Assembly (NCBI GenBank): GCA_025352435.1
Contig: JANXTN010000219.1
Coordinates: forward strand, 1 to 7,058
Source: Ferruginibacter sp.
Lineage (GTDB): Bacteria > Bacteroidota > Bacteroidia > Chitinophagales > Chitinophagaceae
Length of the DNA: 7,058 nucleotides
Direction: 5' to 3'
Shown here: positions 1 through 6,362 of the stretch, piece by piece
Layout: each line of letters starts with the position of its first letter
Numbering within the stretch: the first letter of the stretch is position 1
Notes under the pieces: generated by a model
Databases searched by the model: none
What the model saw: only the letters and a program-made list of their open reading frames with translations
Told to the model about the DNA's origin: nothing
Translations under genes and position numbers: made by a program

Positions 1-381
1 GGTGAAGCTGGTGATAACGCAGGTCTTTTATTACGTGGTATTGAGAAAACTCAAATCCGTCGTGGTATGGTGCTTTGTAAGCCAGGTTCAATTACTCCGC
101 ATACTGAATTTAAAGGCGAAGTTTATGTTCTTTCGAAAGAAGAAGGTGGACGTCATACTCCGTTCTTCAACAAATACCGTCCACAGTTTTATTTCCGTAC
201 TACGGATGTAACAGGAGAGGTTACTTTGAATGAGGGAACTGAAATGATCATGCCAGGTGATAACACTAACTTCACAGTAAAACTTATTCAACCTATCGCT
301 ATGGAGAAAGGTCTTAAGTTTGCGATACGTGAAGGTGGTCGTACAGTTGGTGCAGGTCAGGTAACTGAAATAATTAAGTAA
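1..381 (+). CDS. tuf: Elongation factor Tu, C-terminal part (5' end outside window)
   Basis: EF-Tu is the GTPase that carries aminoacyl-tRNA to the ribosomal A site. The reading frame is open from base 1 and ends at TAA 379-381, giving 126 codons. This corresponds to roughly the last third of a protein of about 395 residues: the end of domain II and all of domain III. Recognisable family segments are [14 protein letters not shown] at the start, [10 protein letters not shown], the GGRHTPFF and [14 protein letters not shown] region of domain III, MPGDN, and the ending [15 protein letters not shown]. The G-domain lies outside the window. Codon choice is strongly biased (CGT for Arg, GGT for Gly), as expected of a very highly expressed gene and unlike the more relaxed usage in ppc. 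A hairpin terminator follows 44 bp downstream, and tRNA-Trp, secE and nusG come next. ATG codons inside this stretch (for example at 67) are internal, not starts. Confidence 0.98.
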   Translation, partial: GEAGDNAGLLLRGIEKTQIRRGMVLCKPGSITPHTEFKGEVYVLSKEEGGRHTPFFNKYRPQFYFRTTDVTGEVTLNEGTEMIMPGDNTNFTVKLIQPIAMEKGLKFAIREGGRTVGAGQVTEIIK

Positions 382-425
382 GAACAGAATTAAATCTTTG
401 AGAAAAGATTTTAATAAAAATAAAC

Positions 426-467
426 ACAACAAAGTACCTTTGGTAATTACCCTTGGTACTTTGTTGT
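426..467 (+). terminator. Intrinsic terminator after tuf
   Basis: A perfect 13-bp inverted repeat pairs 426-438 with 455-467. Its 16-nt loop contains a small palindrome, GGTAATTACC (442-451), that can form an inner 3-bp stem. The arms are preceded by an A-rich stretch and followed by a few T residues (467-469), so the T-tract is weak. It lies 44 bp past the tuf stop and before tRNA-Trp. The position and the long uninterrupted stem support a terminator or a 3'-end stabilising structure for the tuf mRNA. Confidence 0.75.
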
Positions 468-540
468 TTAAAACAAAACTCAATATTTAGCTCTTTTAAA
501 TAGGTCTAAACGTTTCTTGTTTAAGAAATATAGGCAACAC

Positions 541-611
541 ACGGGAATGGTGCAACGGTAGCATACGGGTCTCCAAAACCTTTGATCTTGGTTCGAATCC
601 TAGTTCCCGTG
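541..611 (+). tRNA. trnW: tRNA-Trp, anticodon CCA
   Basis: A full cloverleaf can be drawn by hand. The acceptor stem pairs 541-547 with 604-610 (7 perfect pairs). The D-stem pairs 550-553 with 561-564, with loop AACGGTA. The anticodon stem pairs 566-570 with 578-582, with loop CTCCAAA and anticodon CCA at 573-575. There is a 4-nt variable region. The T-stem pairs 587-591 with 599-603, with loop TTCGAAT. The discriminator base is G611, the known tryptophan identity base, and no 3' CCA is encoded. The anticodon stem has an apparent C566/T582 mismatch next to a G-T wobble, and the T-stem has a T589/T601 mismatch, so two stems look weaker than usual. Lying between tuf and secE is the common Bacteroidota arrangement. 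It reads UGG codons. Confidence 0.96.
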
Positions 612-621
612 CTATCAATCC

Positions 622-682
622 GCTGATGTACTAATGAGATCATTTGCTGATTGCAGTTAGTAATTTTTATTAGTACATTAGC
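622..682 (+). terminator. Large stem-loop between tRNA-Trp and secE (terminator or processing site)
   Basis: Bases 622-639 pair with 665-682 in an 18-bp stem containing three G-T wobbles (625/679, 636/668, 638/666). The loop is 25 nt and can itself form a short CTG/CAG stem (647-649 with 654-656). Four T residues (683-686) follow, which fits a Rho-independent terminator of the tRNA transcript. However, only 26 bp remain before the secE ATG, leaving little room for a separate secE promoter. An alternative is a double-stranded RNA processing site that separates tRNA-Trp from a read-through secE-nusG mRNA. The pairing is read directly from the sequence; the role is inferred. Confidence 0.5.
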
Positions 683-708
683 TTTTAACTAATTATCAAA
701 TTAAGAAA

Positions 709-903
709 ATGAACAAATTCACTGATTTTGTAAAAGAATCATACGTTGAAATGACAGAAAAAGTTAGTTGGCCCAAGTGGGATCAACTAACTCAATCCAC
801 AATGATTGTTTTGGGAGCTACATTGTTTATCACATTGATTGTAGGGATTATGGATTTTGTAGCAAATGGCTCAATGAAATTTATTTACTCTTTATTTAAG
901 TAA
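709..903 (+). CDS. secE: Preprotein translocase subunit SecE
   Basis: SecE is the small clamp subunit of the SecYEG channel in the inner membrane and is required for Sec-dependent export. The product has 64 residues, the single-span minimal form common outside the enterobacteria. Residues 1-28 form the amphipathic N-terminal helix with the family signature around EKVSWPKW (residues 17-24), followed by one hydrophobic membrane span at about 31-52 and a short tail. The start ATG is preceded by A-rich sequence (AATTAAGAAA) without a Shine-Dalgarno, as is usual in this phylum. The stop is 2 bp before the nusG start, so the two are almost certainly co-transcribed and perhaps translationally coupled. 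The secE-nusG pair next to tuf and tRNA-Trp is strongly conserved synteny, which supports the call despite the short length. Confidence 0.96.
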   Translation: MNKFTDFVKESYVEMTEKVSWPKWDQLTQSTMIVLGATLFITLIVGIMDFVANGSMKFIYSLFK

Positions 904-905
904 AC

Positions 906-1520
906 ATGGAAGATATAATAACAGACGCCGCAGTTTCTTTACCGGCAGAAAAACCTGCAAAAGAAAATAAGTGGTATGTACTTAGGGTAGTAAGTGGGAA
1001 GGAGCGTAAAATCAAAGAATACCTCGATAAAGATATTATTCGCAACGGATGGGATAAAATTATTTCTCAGATTTTTTTGCCTGTAGAAAAAGTTTACAAA
1101 GTTGCCAATGGTAAAAAAGTGATGAGAGAAAGAAATTTTTATCCCGGATACATTATGATGGAAGTTGCTGATGGAAAACTTACCGATGACATTATCCAAC
1201 ACGTAAGCGGTATAAGTAATGTTATGCATTTCCTTACTGATGGTAAAGGTTCTAAAGGAAACATTATTTCTTTAAGAAAAGCTGAAGTAAATAAAATGTT
1301 GGGTAGAGTGGATGAGATGACCGACTTAGGTGGAGTTACTATGAGCGAACCATTTATTATTGGTGAAACAATTAAAATTATTGATGGGCCTTTTAATGAC
1401 TTTAATGGTGTTATAGAAGAAGTAAATGATGAGAAGAAAAAGTTGAAAGTTCAAGTGAAAATATTTGGTCGTGCTACTCCTGTAGAACTCAGTTACATGC
1501 AGGTGGAAAAAATCGCTTAA
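906..1520 (+). CDS. nusG: Transcription termination/antitermination factor NusG
   Basis: NusG binds the RNA polymerase clamp, increases processivity, and couples polymerase to Rho or to ribosomal protein S10. The 204-residue product begins with a polar leader (1-20). The NGN domain follows, from KWYVLRVVSGKER (22-34) through the RNFYPGYIMMEV segment (76-87) and the VSGISNVMHFL stretch (100-110). A flexible linker with a Lys/Asp-rich part follows. The C-terminal KOW domain covers about 152-204, with the signature IGETIKIIDGPFNDFNGVI, where the GPF...F.G pattern is typical. The length is slightly above the roughly 180 residues of E. coli NusG because of the leader and linker. The start is fixed by the 2-bp gap to secE. 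A strong terminator follows 18 bp after the stop, so this looks like the last gene of its transcript, and rplK does not follow. Confidence 0.97.
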   Translation: MEDIITDAAVSLPAEKPAKENKWYVLRVVSGKERKIKEYLDKDIIRNGWDKIISQIFLPVEKVYKVANGKKVMRERNFYPGYIMMEVADGKLTDDIIQHVSGISNVMHFLTDGKGSKGNIISLRKAEVNKMLGRVDEMTDLGGVTMSEPFIIGETIKIIDGPFNDFNGVIEEVNDEKKKLKVQVKIFGRATPVELSYMQVEKIA

Positions 1521-1537
1521 TTTTTAAGTTTACAAAT

Positions 1538-1564
1538 AAAAAACCCGCTTCTAGCGGGTTTTTT
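1538..1564. terminator. Bidirectional Rho-independent terminator between nusG and msrA
   Basis: A perfect 12-bp stem pairs 1538-1549 with 1553-1564 around a 3-nt TCT loop (1550-1552). It consists of a GC-rich core (CCCGCT/AGCGGG) flanked by six A on the left and six T on the right. This layout gives a U-tract after the hairpin on either strand. It lies between two convergent genes, nusG (plus) and msrA (minus), and can end both transcripts. Confidence 0.93.
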
Positions 1565-1583
1565 CGTGGCGGCATTCTTAGGT

Positions 1584-2246
1584 TTAATCTTTTAATTTCC
1601 CTTTATATCTTGCTTTAAATGCATTAAACCTTGGTATCGAAACATTTTGAACATATCCGTCATTAGGATTTAGCAAAATGTAATGCTGGTGGTATTCTTC
1701 TGCTCTGTAAAATCCATCAAGTTTTTTTATCTCTGTCACAATTGGTTTATTAAACATTCCGGATCTGTTATATTTATCAATTGCATTTTTAGCAAGTGCT
1801 TGCTGTTCTTGTGTTTCAAAAAAGATAGCGGATCGGTAGGATGATCCTCTGTCAGGCCCTTGTTGATCCACTGTTGTAGGGTCTTGTGACAGAAAAAAAA
1901 CATTCAATAATTCATCGTATGAAACAATTTTTGGGTCATAATACACCATTACACTTTCTGCATGCCCCGTTGTTTCTGTTCCAACTTCTCTGTAAGTGGG
2001 ATTTTTTGTATTGCCACCTGCATACCCGGCAATGGCGCTATCCACGCCTTGAACAGCTTCAAAAATATGAACGGTGCACCAAAAGCACCCTGAAGCAAAA
2101 ACAGCTACAGCTTTGTCTTTTGAAGTCTTCATATCTACTCTTTTTACTTCAGTTTTCTTTGCACTGCCCCCTTGTGCACAACTAAATTGAGTTAAGGTTA
2201 TGACACCGAAAAAAATAATCAAAAGAGTTCTTAGATAATACTTCAT
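1584..2246 (-). CDS. msrA: Peptide-methionine (S)-S-oxide reductase MsrA, probable lipoprotein
   Basis: MsrA reduces the S-form of methionine sulfoxide in oxidised proteins and free methionine. The 220-residue product carries the active-site motif GCFWC at 53-57: Cys54 is the expected nucleophile and Cys57 the only plausible resolving cysteine, since no cysteine occurs further on. Other family blocks are GYAGG (74-78), TGHAESVMV (93-101, with the acidic residue that assists catalysis), DPTTVDQQGPDRG..YRSAI (122-141), and AEEYHQHY near 182-189. The N-terminus is a hydrophobic signal (residues 6-22) ending in a loose lipobox with Cys23 (LTQFSC), so export and lipid anchoring are likely. The enzyme would then act in the periplasm or on a membrane surface and would need an extracytoplasmic reductant. 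There is no fused MsrB domain. The gene converges on nusG across a shared terminator and diverges from ppc. The first ATG is kept because it supplies the signal peptide. Confidence 0.95.
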   Translation of the reverse strand: MKYYLRTLLIIFFGVITLTQFSCAQGGSAKKTEVKRVDMKTSKDKAVAVFASGCFWCTVHIFEAVQGVDSAIAGYAGGNTKNPTYREVGTETTGHAESVMVYYDPKIVSYDELLNVFFLSQDPTTVDQQGPDRGSSYRSAIFFETQEQQALAKNAIDKYNRSGMFNKPIVTEIKKLDGFYRAEEYHQHYILLNPNDGYVQNVSIPRFNAFKARYKGKLKD

Positions 2247-2474
2247 GATGGGATAATTTAATTTTTTATGATTCTTATTGCAATTTTATTGCATTACATA
2301 CGCTAAAAATAATGCTTACTTACAATCTTAAATCTTAAATGTTTGCTAATGGATTAATTATTCTTTTTCTGTTACTATCAAATTTTTAAAATACATGAAA
2401 ACTAAAAATTTCTATTATAATAAAATATCTTTATAACAATACACTTTACTCCTTAGTACTTGAAATTTTAAAAT
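2247..2474. other. Divergent intergenic region between msrA and ppc
   Basis: This 228-bp A/T-rich spacer must hold the promoters of both divergent genes. No convincing Bacteroidota sigma-70 match (TTG, spacer, TAnnTTTG) was found. The nearest for ppc is TATCTTTA at 2426-2433, which lacks the final G and a clear upstream TTG. A 7-bp tandem duplication, AATCTTA, occurs at 2324-2337. There is no open frame of note, no RNA gene and no strong hairpin. Confidence 0.5.
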
Positions 2475-5036
2475 ATGAAAGAAGATACTTTAAATGGAAT
2501 GTCGCAATTTAATAGTAAGGTGGTAATAAAGTTTCAACTATATAATAGTTTGTTTTCCACACTTCCGTTTCATCGCATTGAAAAAACCGGCATCCTACTT
2601 TCACTATTTCAAAATGATTGTGAAGAGGGATTTAAAAAATTATTAAGTCCAACAGAAATTATTGAAATTTTTTTTGAAAAACATACTTCTTATAAAGAGC
2701 CACAGGAAAGAATTGATATGCTGTTTAGAATGATACAATATGTCGAACGTCAGGTGGTTTTATTTGATGCATTGGAAGATGCTGCATTTACTTCTGTTAC
2801 CGATACAGGAGGTGCGGGGACTTTAAAGCAACTCAACCTAGAAGTTGATCAGCATAGAAAAGAAAAAGAAATTGAAAAAAAATTGAAAGACTTTTCTGTA
2901 AGGTTGGTACTTACAGCTCATCCGACACAATTTTATCCGGGTCAGGTATTAGGTATTATAAATGATTTATCAAAAGCATTATGCGGTAATGATGTTGCCA
3001 AAATAAATACATACCTCCAGCAATTAGGCAAAACAGCCTTTTTAAAAAAGCAAAAACCTACACCATTAGATGAAGCTGTAAGTTTAATATGGTATTTGGA
3101 AAATGTATTTTATGCAGCAGCAGGTAGGATTGTAAACACACTAAAGAATCAATATTCAAATACATTAAATGATGAGAAACCTATTATAAGTATGGGGTTT
3201 TGGCCTGGAGGGGACAGAGATGGTAACCCATTTGTAACAACGGAAACTACTCTGAATGTTGCTTCAGCATTAAAAGGAAGCATTATTAAGTGTTATTATT
3301 TGGAGATACGAAGAATGAAGCGCCGCCTTACTTTTAAAGGAATTGACGTTGTTTTAAATGGACTGGAAAAACAGTTATACGAGAATATTTTTATTCCGGG
3401 TTACAAAACTGAGTTAACCAAACAGGATATTCTAAAGGAGTTAGAAAAGGTAAAAGAAATGATTATTTATGATCACAACGGATTGTTTTTAGATCTAGTA
3501 ACTGGGTTGATAAATAAAGTAAATATTTTTGGTTTGCACTTTGCATCTTTAGATATTAGGCAGGAAAGTTCCATTCATAATACTGTACTAACTCAACTTT
3601 ATGGTGAAACTTACAACAATTTATCATTGAGTGACAAGATGCATTTTCTCACTAAAAAAAATGGCGTTGAAGATGATAAGAATTTTGTGGATGAGTTGGC
3701 AAATGATACAATTGCTAATATAAATGCAATAAAAAAAATCCAGAAGCAAAACGGAGAAGTAGGTTGCAACAGATACATTATAAGCCAATGTAATTCTGTA
3801 TTGAATATCCTTGAGGTGTACGGGTTATTTTTGAGCTGTGGCTGGAAGAAAGAAAATCTTACCGTTGATATTGTACCGCTTTTTGAAACAATAGATGATT
3901 TGCAACGTGCTGCAGATATAATGAACGAATTGTACCAAAATCAAGCATACAAAAAACATCTCGCCGTAAGAAACAACAAGCAAACCATTATGCTCGGTTT
4001 CAGTGATGGAACAAAAGACGGTGGATATTTAATGGCGAATTTTAGCATTTACAAGGCAAAAGAAAATCTTACCAGAATTGCGAAAGAAAATAATATTGAT
4101 GTAATATTTTTTGATGGCAGGGGTGGACCACCTGCCCGTGGAGGGGGCAAAACACATAAGTTTTATGCGAGTATGGGTAACAACATCTGCAACAAAGAAA
4201 TTCAATTGACGATACAAGGGCAAACAGTAAGTTCTAATTTTGGAACTGTAGAAGCAGCACAATATAATATCGAACAACTTATACATGCCGGAATAAGTAA
4301 TGCCATCTTTAATAATGAAAATATAACGCTTCAGCCAAGTGAAGAAAGCCTGCTTGAGAGGCTTTCGATAAAAAGTTTAGAGCGTTATCTTGCTTTAAAA
4401 AACCATCCCGATTTTTTAGAATATCTAATACATATTAGCCCCGTAAGGTTTTATGCAGAAACAAATATTGCCAGTAGGCCGGGAAAGCGCAACACCGGCA
4501 ACAAACTAAATTTAAAAGATTTACGTGCTATACCATTTGTTGGTGCTTGGGCGCAGATAAAACAGAATGTCACAGGATTTTTTGGTGTAGGAACAGCCTT
4601 AGCTTCTTTGGAAAAAGATGGTGGTTTTGACAAAGCAAAGGAACTTTATAAAAATTCTTTGTTTTTTAAAACGCTGATGGATAATTGTGAAATGGTAATG
4701 AAGAAGTGTTTTTTTGCCCTTACTTCGTATTTAAATGATGATGAAAAATATGGTGAAATCTGGAACGAAATATTTGAAGAATACGAACTTACTAAAAAAT
4801 ACGTTTTACAATTAAGCGATAAAACAGCTTTGATGAGCGATTATCCTGTAGATAGTTTATCTGTAGCTATGAGAGAAAAAATTATTCTACCATCACTCAC
4901 CATACAGCAATATGCTCTTAATAAAATTAGACAAATGGATGAGCAATTAATAAATTCACCATTAAAAGAAACCTACGAAACGCTCGTTATTAGATCTTCT
5001 TTTGGGATTATAAATGCTGGACGAAATTCTGTATAA
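2475..5036 (+). CDS. ppc: Phosphoenolpyruvate carboxylase, divergent Bacteroidota-type
   Basis: PEP carboxylase adds bicarbonate to PEP to give oxaloacetate and phosphate, refilling the TCA cycle in the cytoplasm. The 853-residue length is close to the 883 of E. coli. Family blocks occur in the right order: LTAHPTQ (146-152, catalytic His149), GGDRDGNP (245-252), FGLHFASLDIRQES (352-365, Arg362), PLFET (468-472, metal-ligand Glu471), MLGFSDGTKDGG (506-517, Asp511 and Lys514), GRGGPPARGGGKTH (548-561, Arg549 and Arg555), SRPGKR (667-672) and LRAIP (683-687). Several normally constant residues differ from the E. coli form: TAHPTE becomes TAHPTQ, FHGRGG becomes FDGRGG (Asp547), QGE becomes QGQ (581-583), and the terminal RNTG becomes RNSV. 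The frame is intact, so these are not decay. ATG 2475 is used; ATG 2499 (residue 9) is a possible alternative. The gene appears monocistronic, diverging from msrA. The family call is firm; kinetics and allostery cannot be judged. Confidence 0.93.
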   Translation: MKEDTLNGMSQFNSKVVIKFQLYNSLFSTLPFHRIEKTGILLSLFQNDCEEGFKKLLSPTEIIEIFFEKHTSYKEPQERIDMLFRMIQYVERQVVLFDALEDAAFTSVTDTGGAGTLKQLNLEVDQHRKEKEIEKKLKDFSVRLVLTAHPTQFYPGQVLGIINDLSKALCGNDVAKINTYLQQLGKTAFLKKQKPTPLDEAVSLIWYLENVFYAAAGRIVNTLKNQYSNTLNDEKPIISMGFWPGGDRDGNPFVTTETTLNVASALKGSIIKCYYLEIRRMKRRLTFKGIDVVLNGLEKQLYENIFIPGYKTELTKQDILKELEKVKEMIIYDHNGLFLDLVTGLINKVNIFGLHFASLDIRQESSIHNTVLTQLYGETYNNLSLSDKMHFLTKKNGVEDDKNFVDELANDTIANINAIKKIQKQNGEVGCNRYIISQCNSVLNILEVYGLFLSCGWKKENLTVDIVPLFETIDDLQRAADIMNELYQNQAYKKHLAVRNNKQTIMLGFSDGTKDGGYLMANFSIYKAKENLTRIAKENNIDVIFFDGRGGPPARGGGKTHKFYASMGNNICNKEIQLTIQGQTVSSNFGTVEAAQYNIEQLIHAGISNAIFNNENITLQPSEESLLERLSIKSLERYLALKNHPDFLEYLIHISPVRFYAETNIASRPGKRNTGNKLNLKDLRAIPFVGAWAQIKQNVTGFFGVGTALASLEKDGGFDKAKELYKNSLFFKTLMDNCEMVMKKCFFALTSYLNDDEKYGEIWNEIFEEYELTKKYVLQLSDKTALMSDYPVDSLSVAMREKIILPSLTIQQYALNKIRQMDEQLINSPLKETYETLVIRSSFGIINAGRNSV

Positions 5037-5118
5037 ATCAATCTAATTATCTATTTTATTAAATTTTAAAGCGGGATAATCATCTAACAATGTTAAAAGT
5101 GTGTGCAATAAAAAATCT

Positions 5119-5151
5119 CAATGCAAGACAATTTTTCAACTTCTTGCATTG
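5119..5151. terminator. Hairpin terminator between convergent ppc and the porin gene
   Basis: A perfect 10-bp inverted repeat pairs 5119-5128 (CAATGCAAGA) with 5142-5151 around a 13-nt loop. On the plus strand a T-rich run follows at 5160-5170. On the minus strand the complement of the A-run at 5110-5115 gives a U-tract closer to the stem. It lies 82 bp after the ppc stop and 52 bp beyond the porin stop, and can serve both convergent genes. The stem is fairly AT-rich and the plus-strand T-run is offset by about 8 nt, so efficiency on that strand is uncertain. Confidence 0.6.
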
Positions 5152-5203
5152 CGTAGAAAATTTTTTATTTAACAATGCTCATTATATCAAAAATTTTAGA
5201 AAA

Positions 5204-6274
5204 CTAAAACTTATAGACAGCGGCAACCAAAGCAGAAGTGGTATATTTTGTGCCTGAGCCATCGTTTTTCAAATAAAGATCACTGTTGGCACATTCAAAT
5301 CTTACCTCAGGAATAATGGTAAGTGCTCCTGTTTTATAATTCAGGGATAAAGTATTTGCAAATATATCTTTGGTAGCAAAATAAATTGTTTTCTTATCAA
5401 TAATGTATTCTGTACGTAGCGTTATTCCTACCTTGTTTGAAGGATCAAAATTTAGATAAAGAGCATTGCCAATCCAATTTCCACTGCTCAGCAAAGTGGG
5501 CTTTCTATCTTGAATGGTACCGTTATATCCAATTCCGAATTTATTAGAAATTATTCCATTTAGCACAAGATCTATTTGGTGGATAGACTTCATTGAACTT
5601 GGATTTTTTCCCGAATCTGATCCCGCAAAACCTGAATAATTTAAAAAGGCTTTTAATTTCCCATTTCTAGTGCTACCACTTATTTGTGCAATGAGATTTT
5701 TTACTGCAGTATTCGAAGTGCTTTGGTCAGTATAATTAGTTATACCAAGCATAAATGCAAGTTGTCCTGCAGTAACGTCTGCTTTTAACCCTGTATGAAA
5801 AAAAGGTCCGTTTGTAAACATATAACTCATGCTGTAATTTCTGTTAAGCGGCGCATCTAATACTTCGTAGCCTACATGGGTTGCAAATTTGCCCGCCGTA
5901 AATTTTACTTTGGGAGAAATATTGTAGGTGATGAAAGCCTGTTTGATAGCAGCTAGTGTAGCGAAGCCATTTTTACTACTATCAGCACCATCATTATAAG
6001 AAAATTCTTCTGCTCGTCGGCCAAATCCTAAATCTACTGTAGCCCCAACTTTACCTGATTTTGATGTAGCATCCAGTTTTAAGGAGGCCATGCCCAACTC
6101 AAAGGAACTTTGGGAATTTGTAAAACTTGTAAAATTATTTTGTTTGCCTGAAAAGTTGTAGCGGTAATATCCATCTACCAAGCCCGAGATAACTAATGTT
6201 TTGGCTGTATCCTGCGAAAAAGCTTTAAAATAGGGCATAAGGATGACTGCTGCTAGAGATAATTTTCTTAACAT
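5204..6274 (-). CDS. Outer-membrane beta-barrel protein, putative porin-2 / OmpL-like (bbp2) type
   Basis: This 356-residue product is a predicted outer-membrane barrel. It has a classic signal peptide: basic MLRK, a hydrophobic stretch at about 5-17, then AFS with likely cleavage after Ser20. The mature protein is rich in Gly, Asn, Ser and aromatics, with alternating short amphipathic strands (for example 64-70, 74-82, 171-177, 284-290, 309-313), and ends in Phe (AAVYKF), the usual barrel-assembly signal. The segment at about 127-164 (GKF.T.VGYE, then N.NYS.SYMF, then GPFFHTGLKA) resembles the OmpL-like porin-2 family often annotated next to ammonium transporters in Bacteroidota. The gene lies 88 bp downstream of amt on the same strand, so a shared transcript and a role in passing small nitrogen compounds across the outer membrane are plausible inferences. 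Substrate and pore activity cannot be read from the sequence. One cysteine (Cys328) is present. Confidence 0.82.
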   Translation of the reverse strand: MLRKLSLAAVILMPYFKAFSQDTAKTLVISGLVDGYYRYNFSGKQNNFTSFTNSQSSFELGMASLKLDATSKSGKVGATVDLGFGRRAEEFSYNDGADSSKNGFATLAAIKQAFITYNISPKVKFTAGKFATHVGYEVLDAPLNRNYSMSYMFTNGPFFHTGLKADVTAGQLAFMLGITNYTDQSTSNTAVKNLIAQISGSTRNGKLKAFLNYSGFAGSDSGKNPSSMKSIHQIDLVLNGIISNKFGIGYNGTIQDRKPTLLSSGNWIGNALYLNFDPSNKVGITLRTEYIIDKKTIYFATKDIFANTLSLNYKTGALTIIPEVRFECANSDLYLKNDGSGTKYTTSALVAAVYKF

Positions 6275-6301
6275 TGTAATAGATTTTTAATTATTAATAA
6301 G

Positions 6302-6350
6302 AGGTACAACCTTTGATCTTTGTCGAGAAGCTCATATGTAGGTTGTACCT
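6302..6350. terminator. Inverted repeat in the amt-porin spacer (terminator-like on the plus strand)
   Basis: A perfect 11-bp inverted repeat pairs 6302-6312 (AGGTACAACCT) with 6340-6350, extendable by a G-T and two A-T pairs. The 27-nt loop can hold a small GAG/CTC stem (6325-6327 with 6331-6333). The only good T-run (TTTTTT, 6350-6355) is on the plus strand, yet the flanking genes read on the minus strand. In the amt mRNA the hairpin would be followed only by CUUAUUAAU. It could be a leaky terminator or attenuator lowering porin expression relative to amt, an mRNA 3'-end stabiliser, or a block to antisense transcription entering amt from the left. Confidence 0.55.
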
Positions 6351-6362
6351 TTTTTATATGTT

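Noticed and set aside
88..483. Minus-strand open frame antisense to tuf and its terminator
   Set aside because: It overlaps the confident EF-Tu frame and the terminator. The predicted protein has no recognisable family character and looks like a shadow of biased tuf codons.
513..528. Small inverted repeat TTTCTT/AAGAAA just upstream of tRNA-Trp
   Set aside because: A 6-bp stem of mainly A-T pairs is too weak to call a regulatory site.
939..1229. Minus-strand open frame inside nusG
   Set aside because: It is fully antisense to NusG, which has clear NGN and KOW domains. Its Phe/Asn-rich composition is typical of the complement of an AT-rich gene.
1886..2185. Plus-strand open frame inside msrA
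   Set aside because: It is antisense to conserved MsrA blocks including GCFWC, and its low-complexity His/Leu/Gln-rich product has no support.
2324..2337. Tandem AATCTTA repeat upstream of msrA
   Set aside because: Two 7-bp copies in AT-rich intergenic DNA are expected by chance, and no link to a known operator was seen.
2426..2433. TATCTTTA as a Bacteroidota -7 promoter element for ppc
   Set aside because: It lacks the final G of TAnnTTTG, and there is no clear TTG at the right distance upstream. It could easily be chance in such AT-rich DNA.
4029..4633. Two minus-strand open frames antisense to ppc (4029-4286 and 4451-4633)
   Set aside because: Both oppose highly conserved PEPC motifs (GRGG, SRPGKR, LRAIP), so the constraint belongs to the plus strand.
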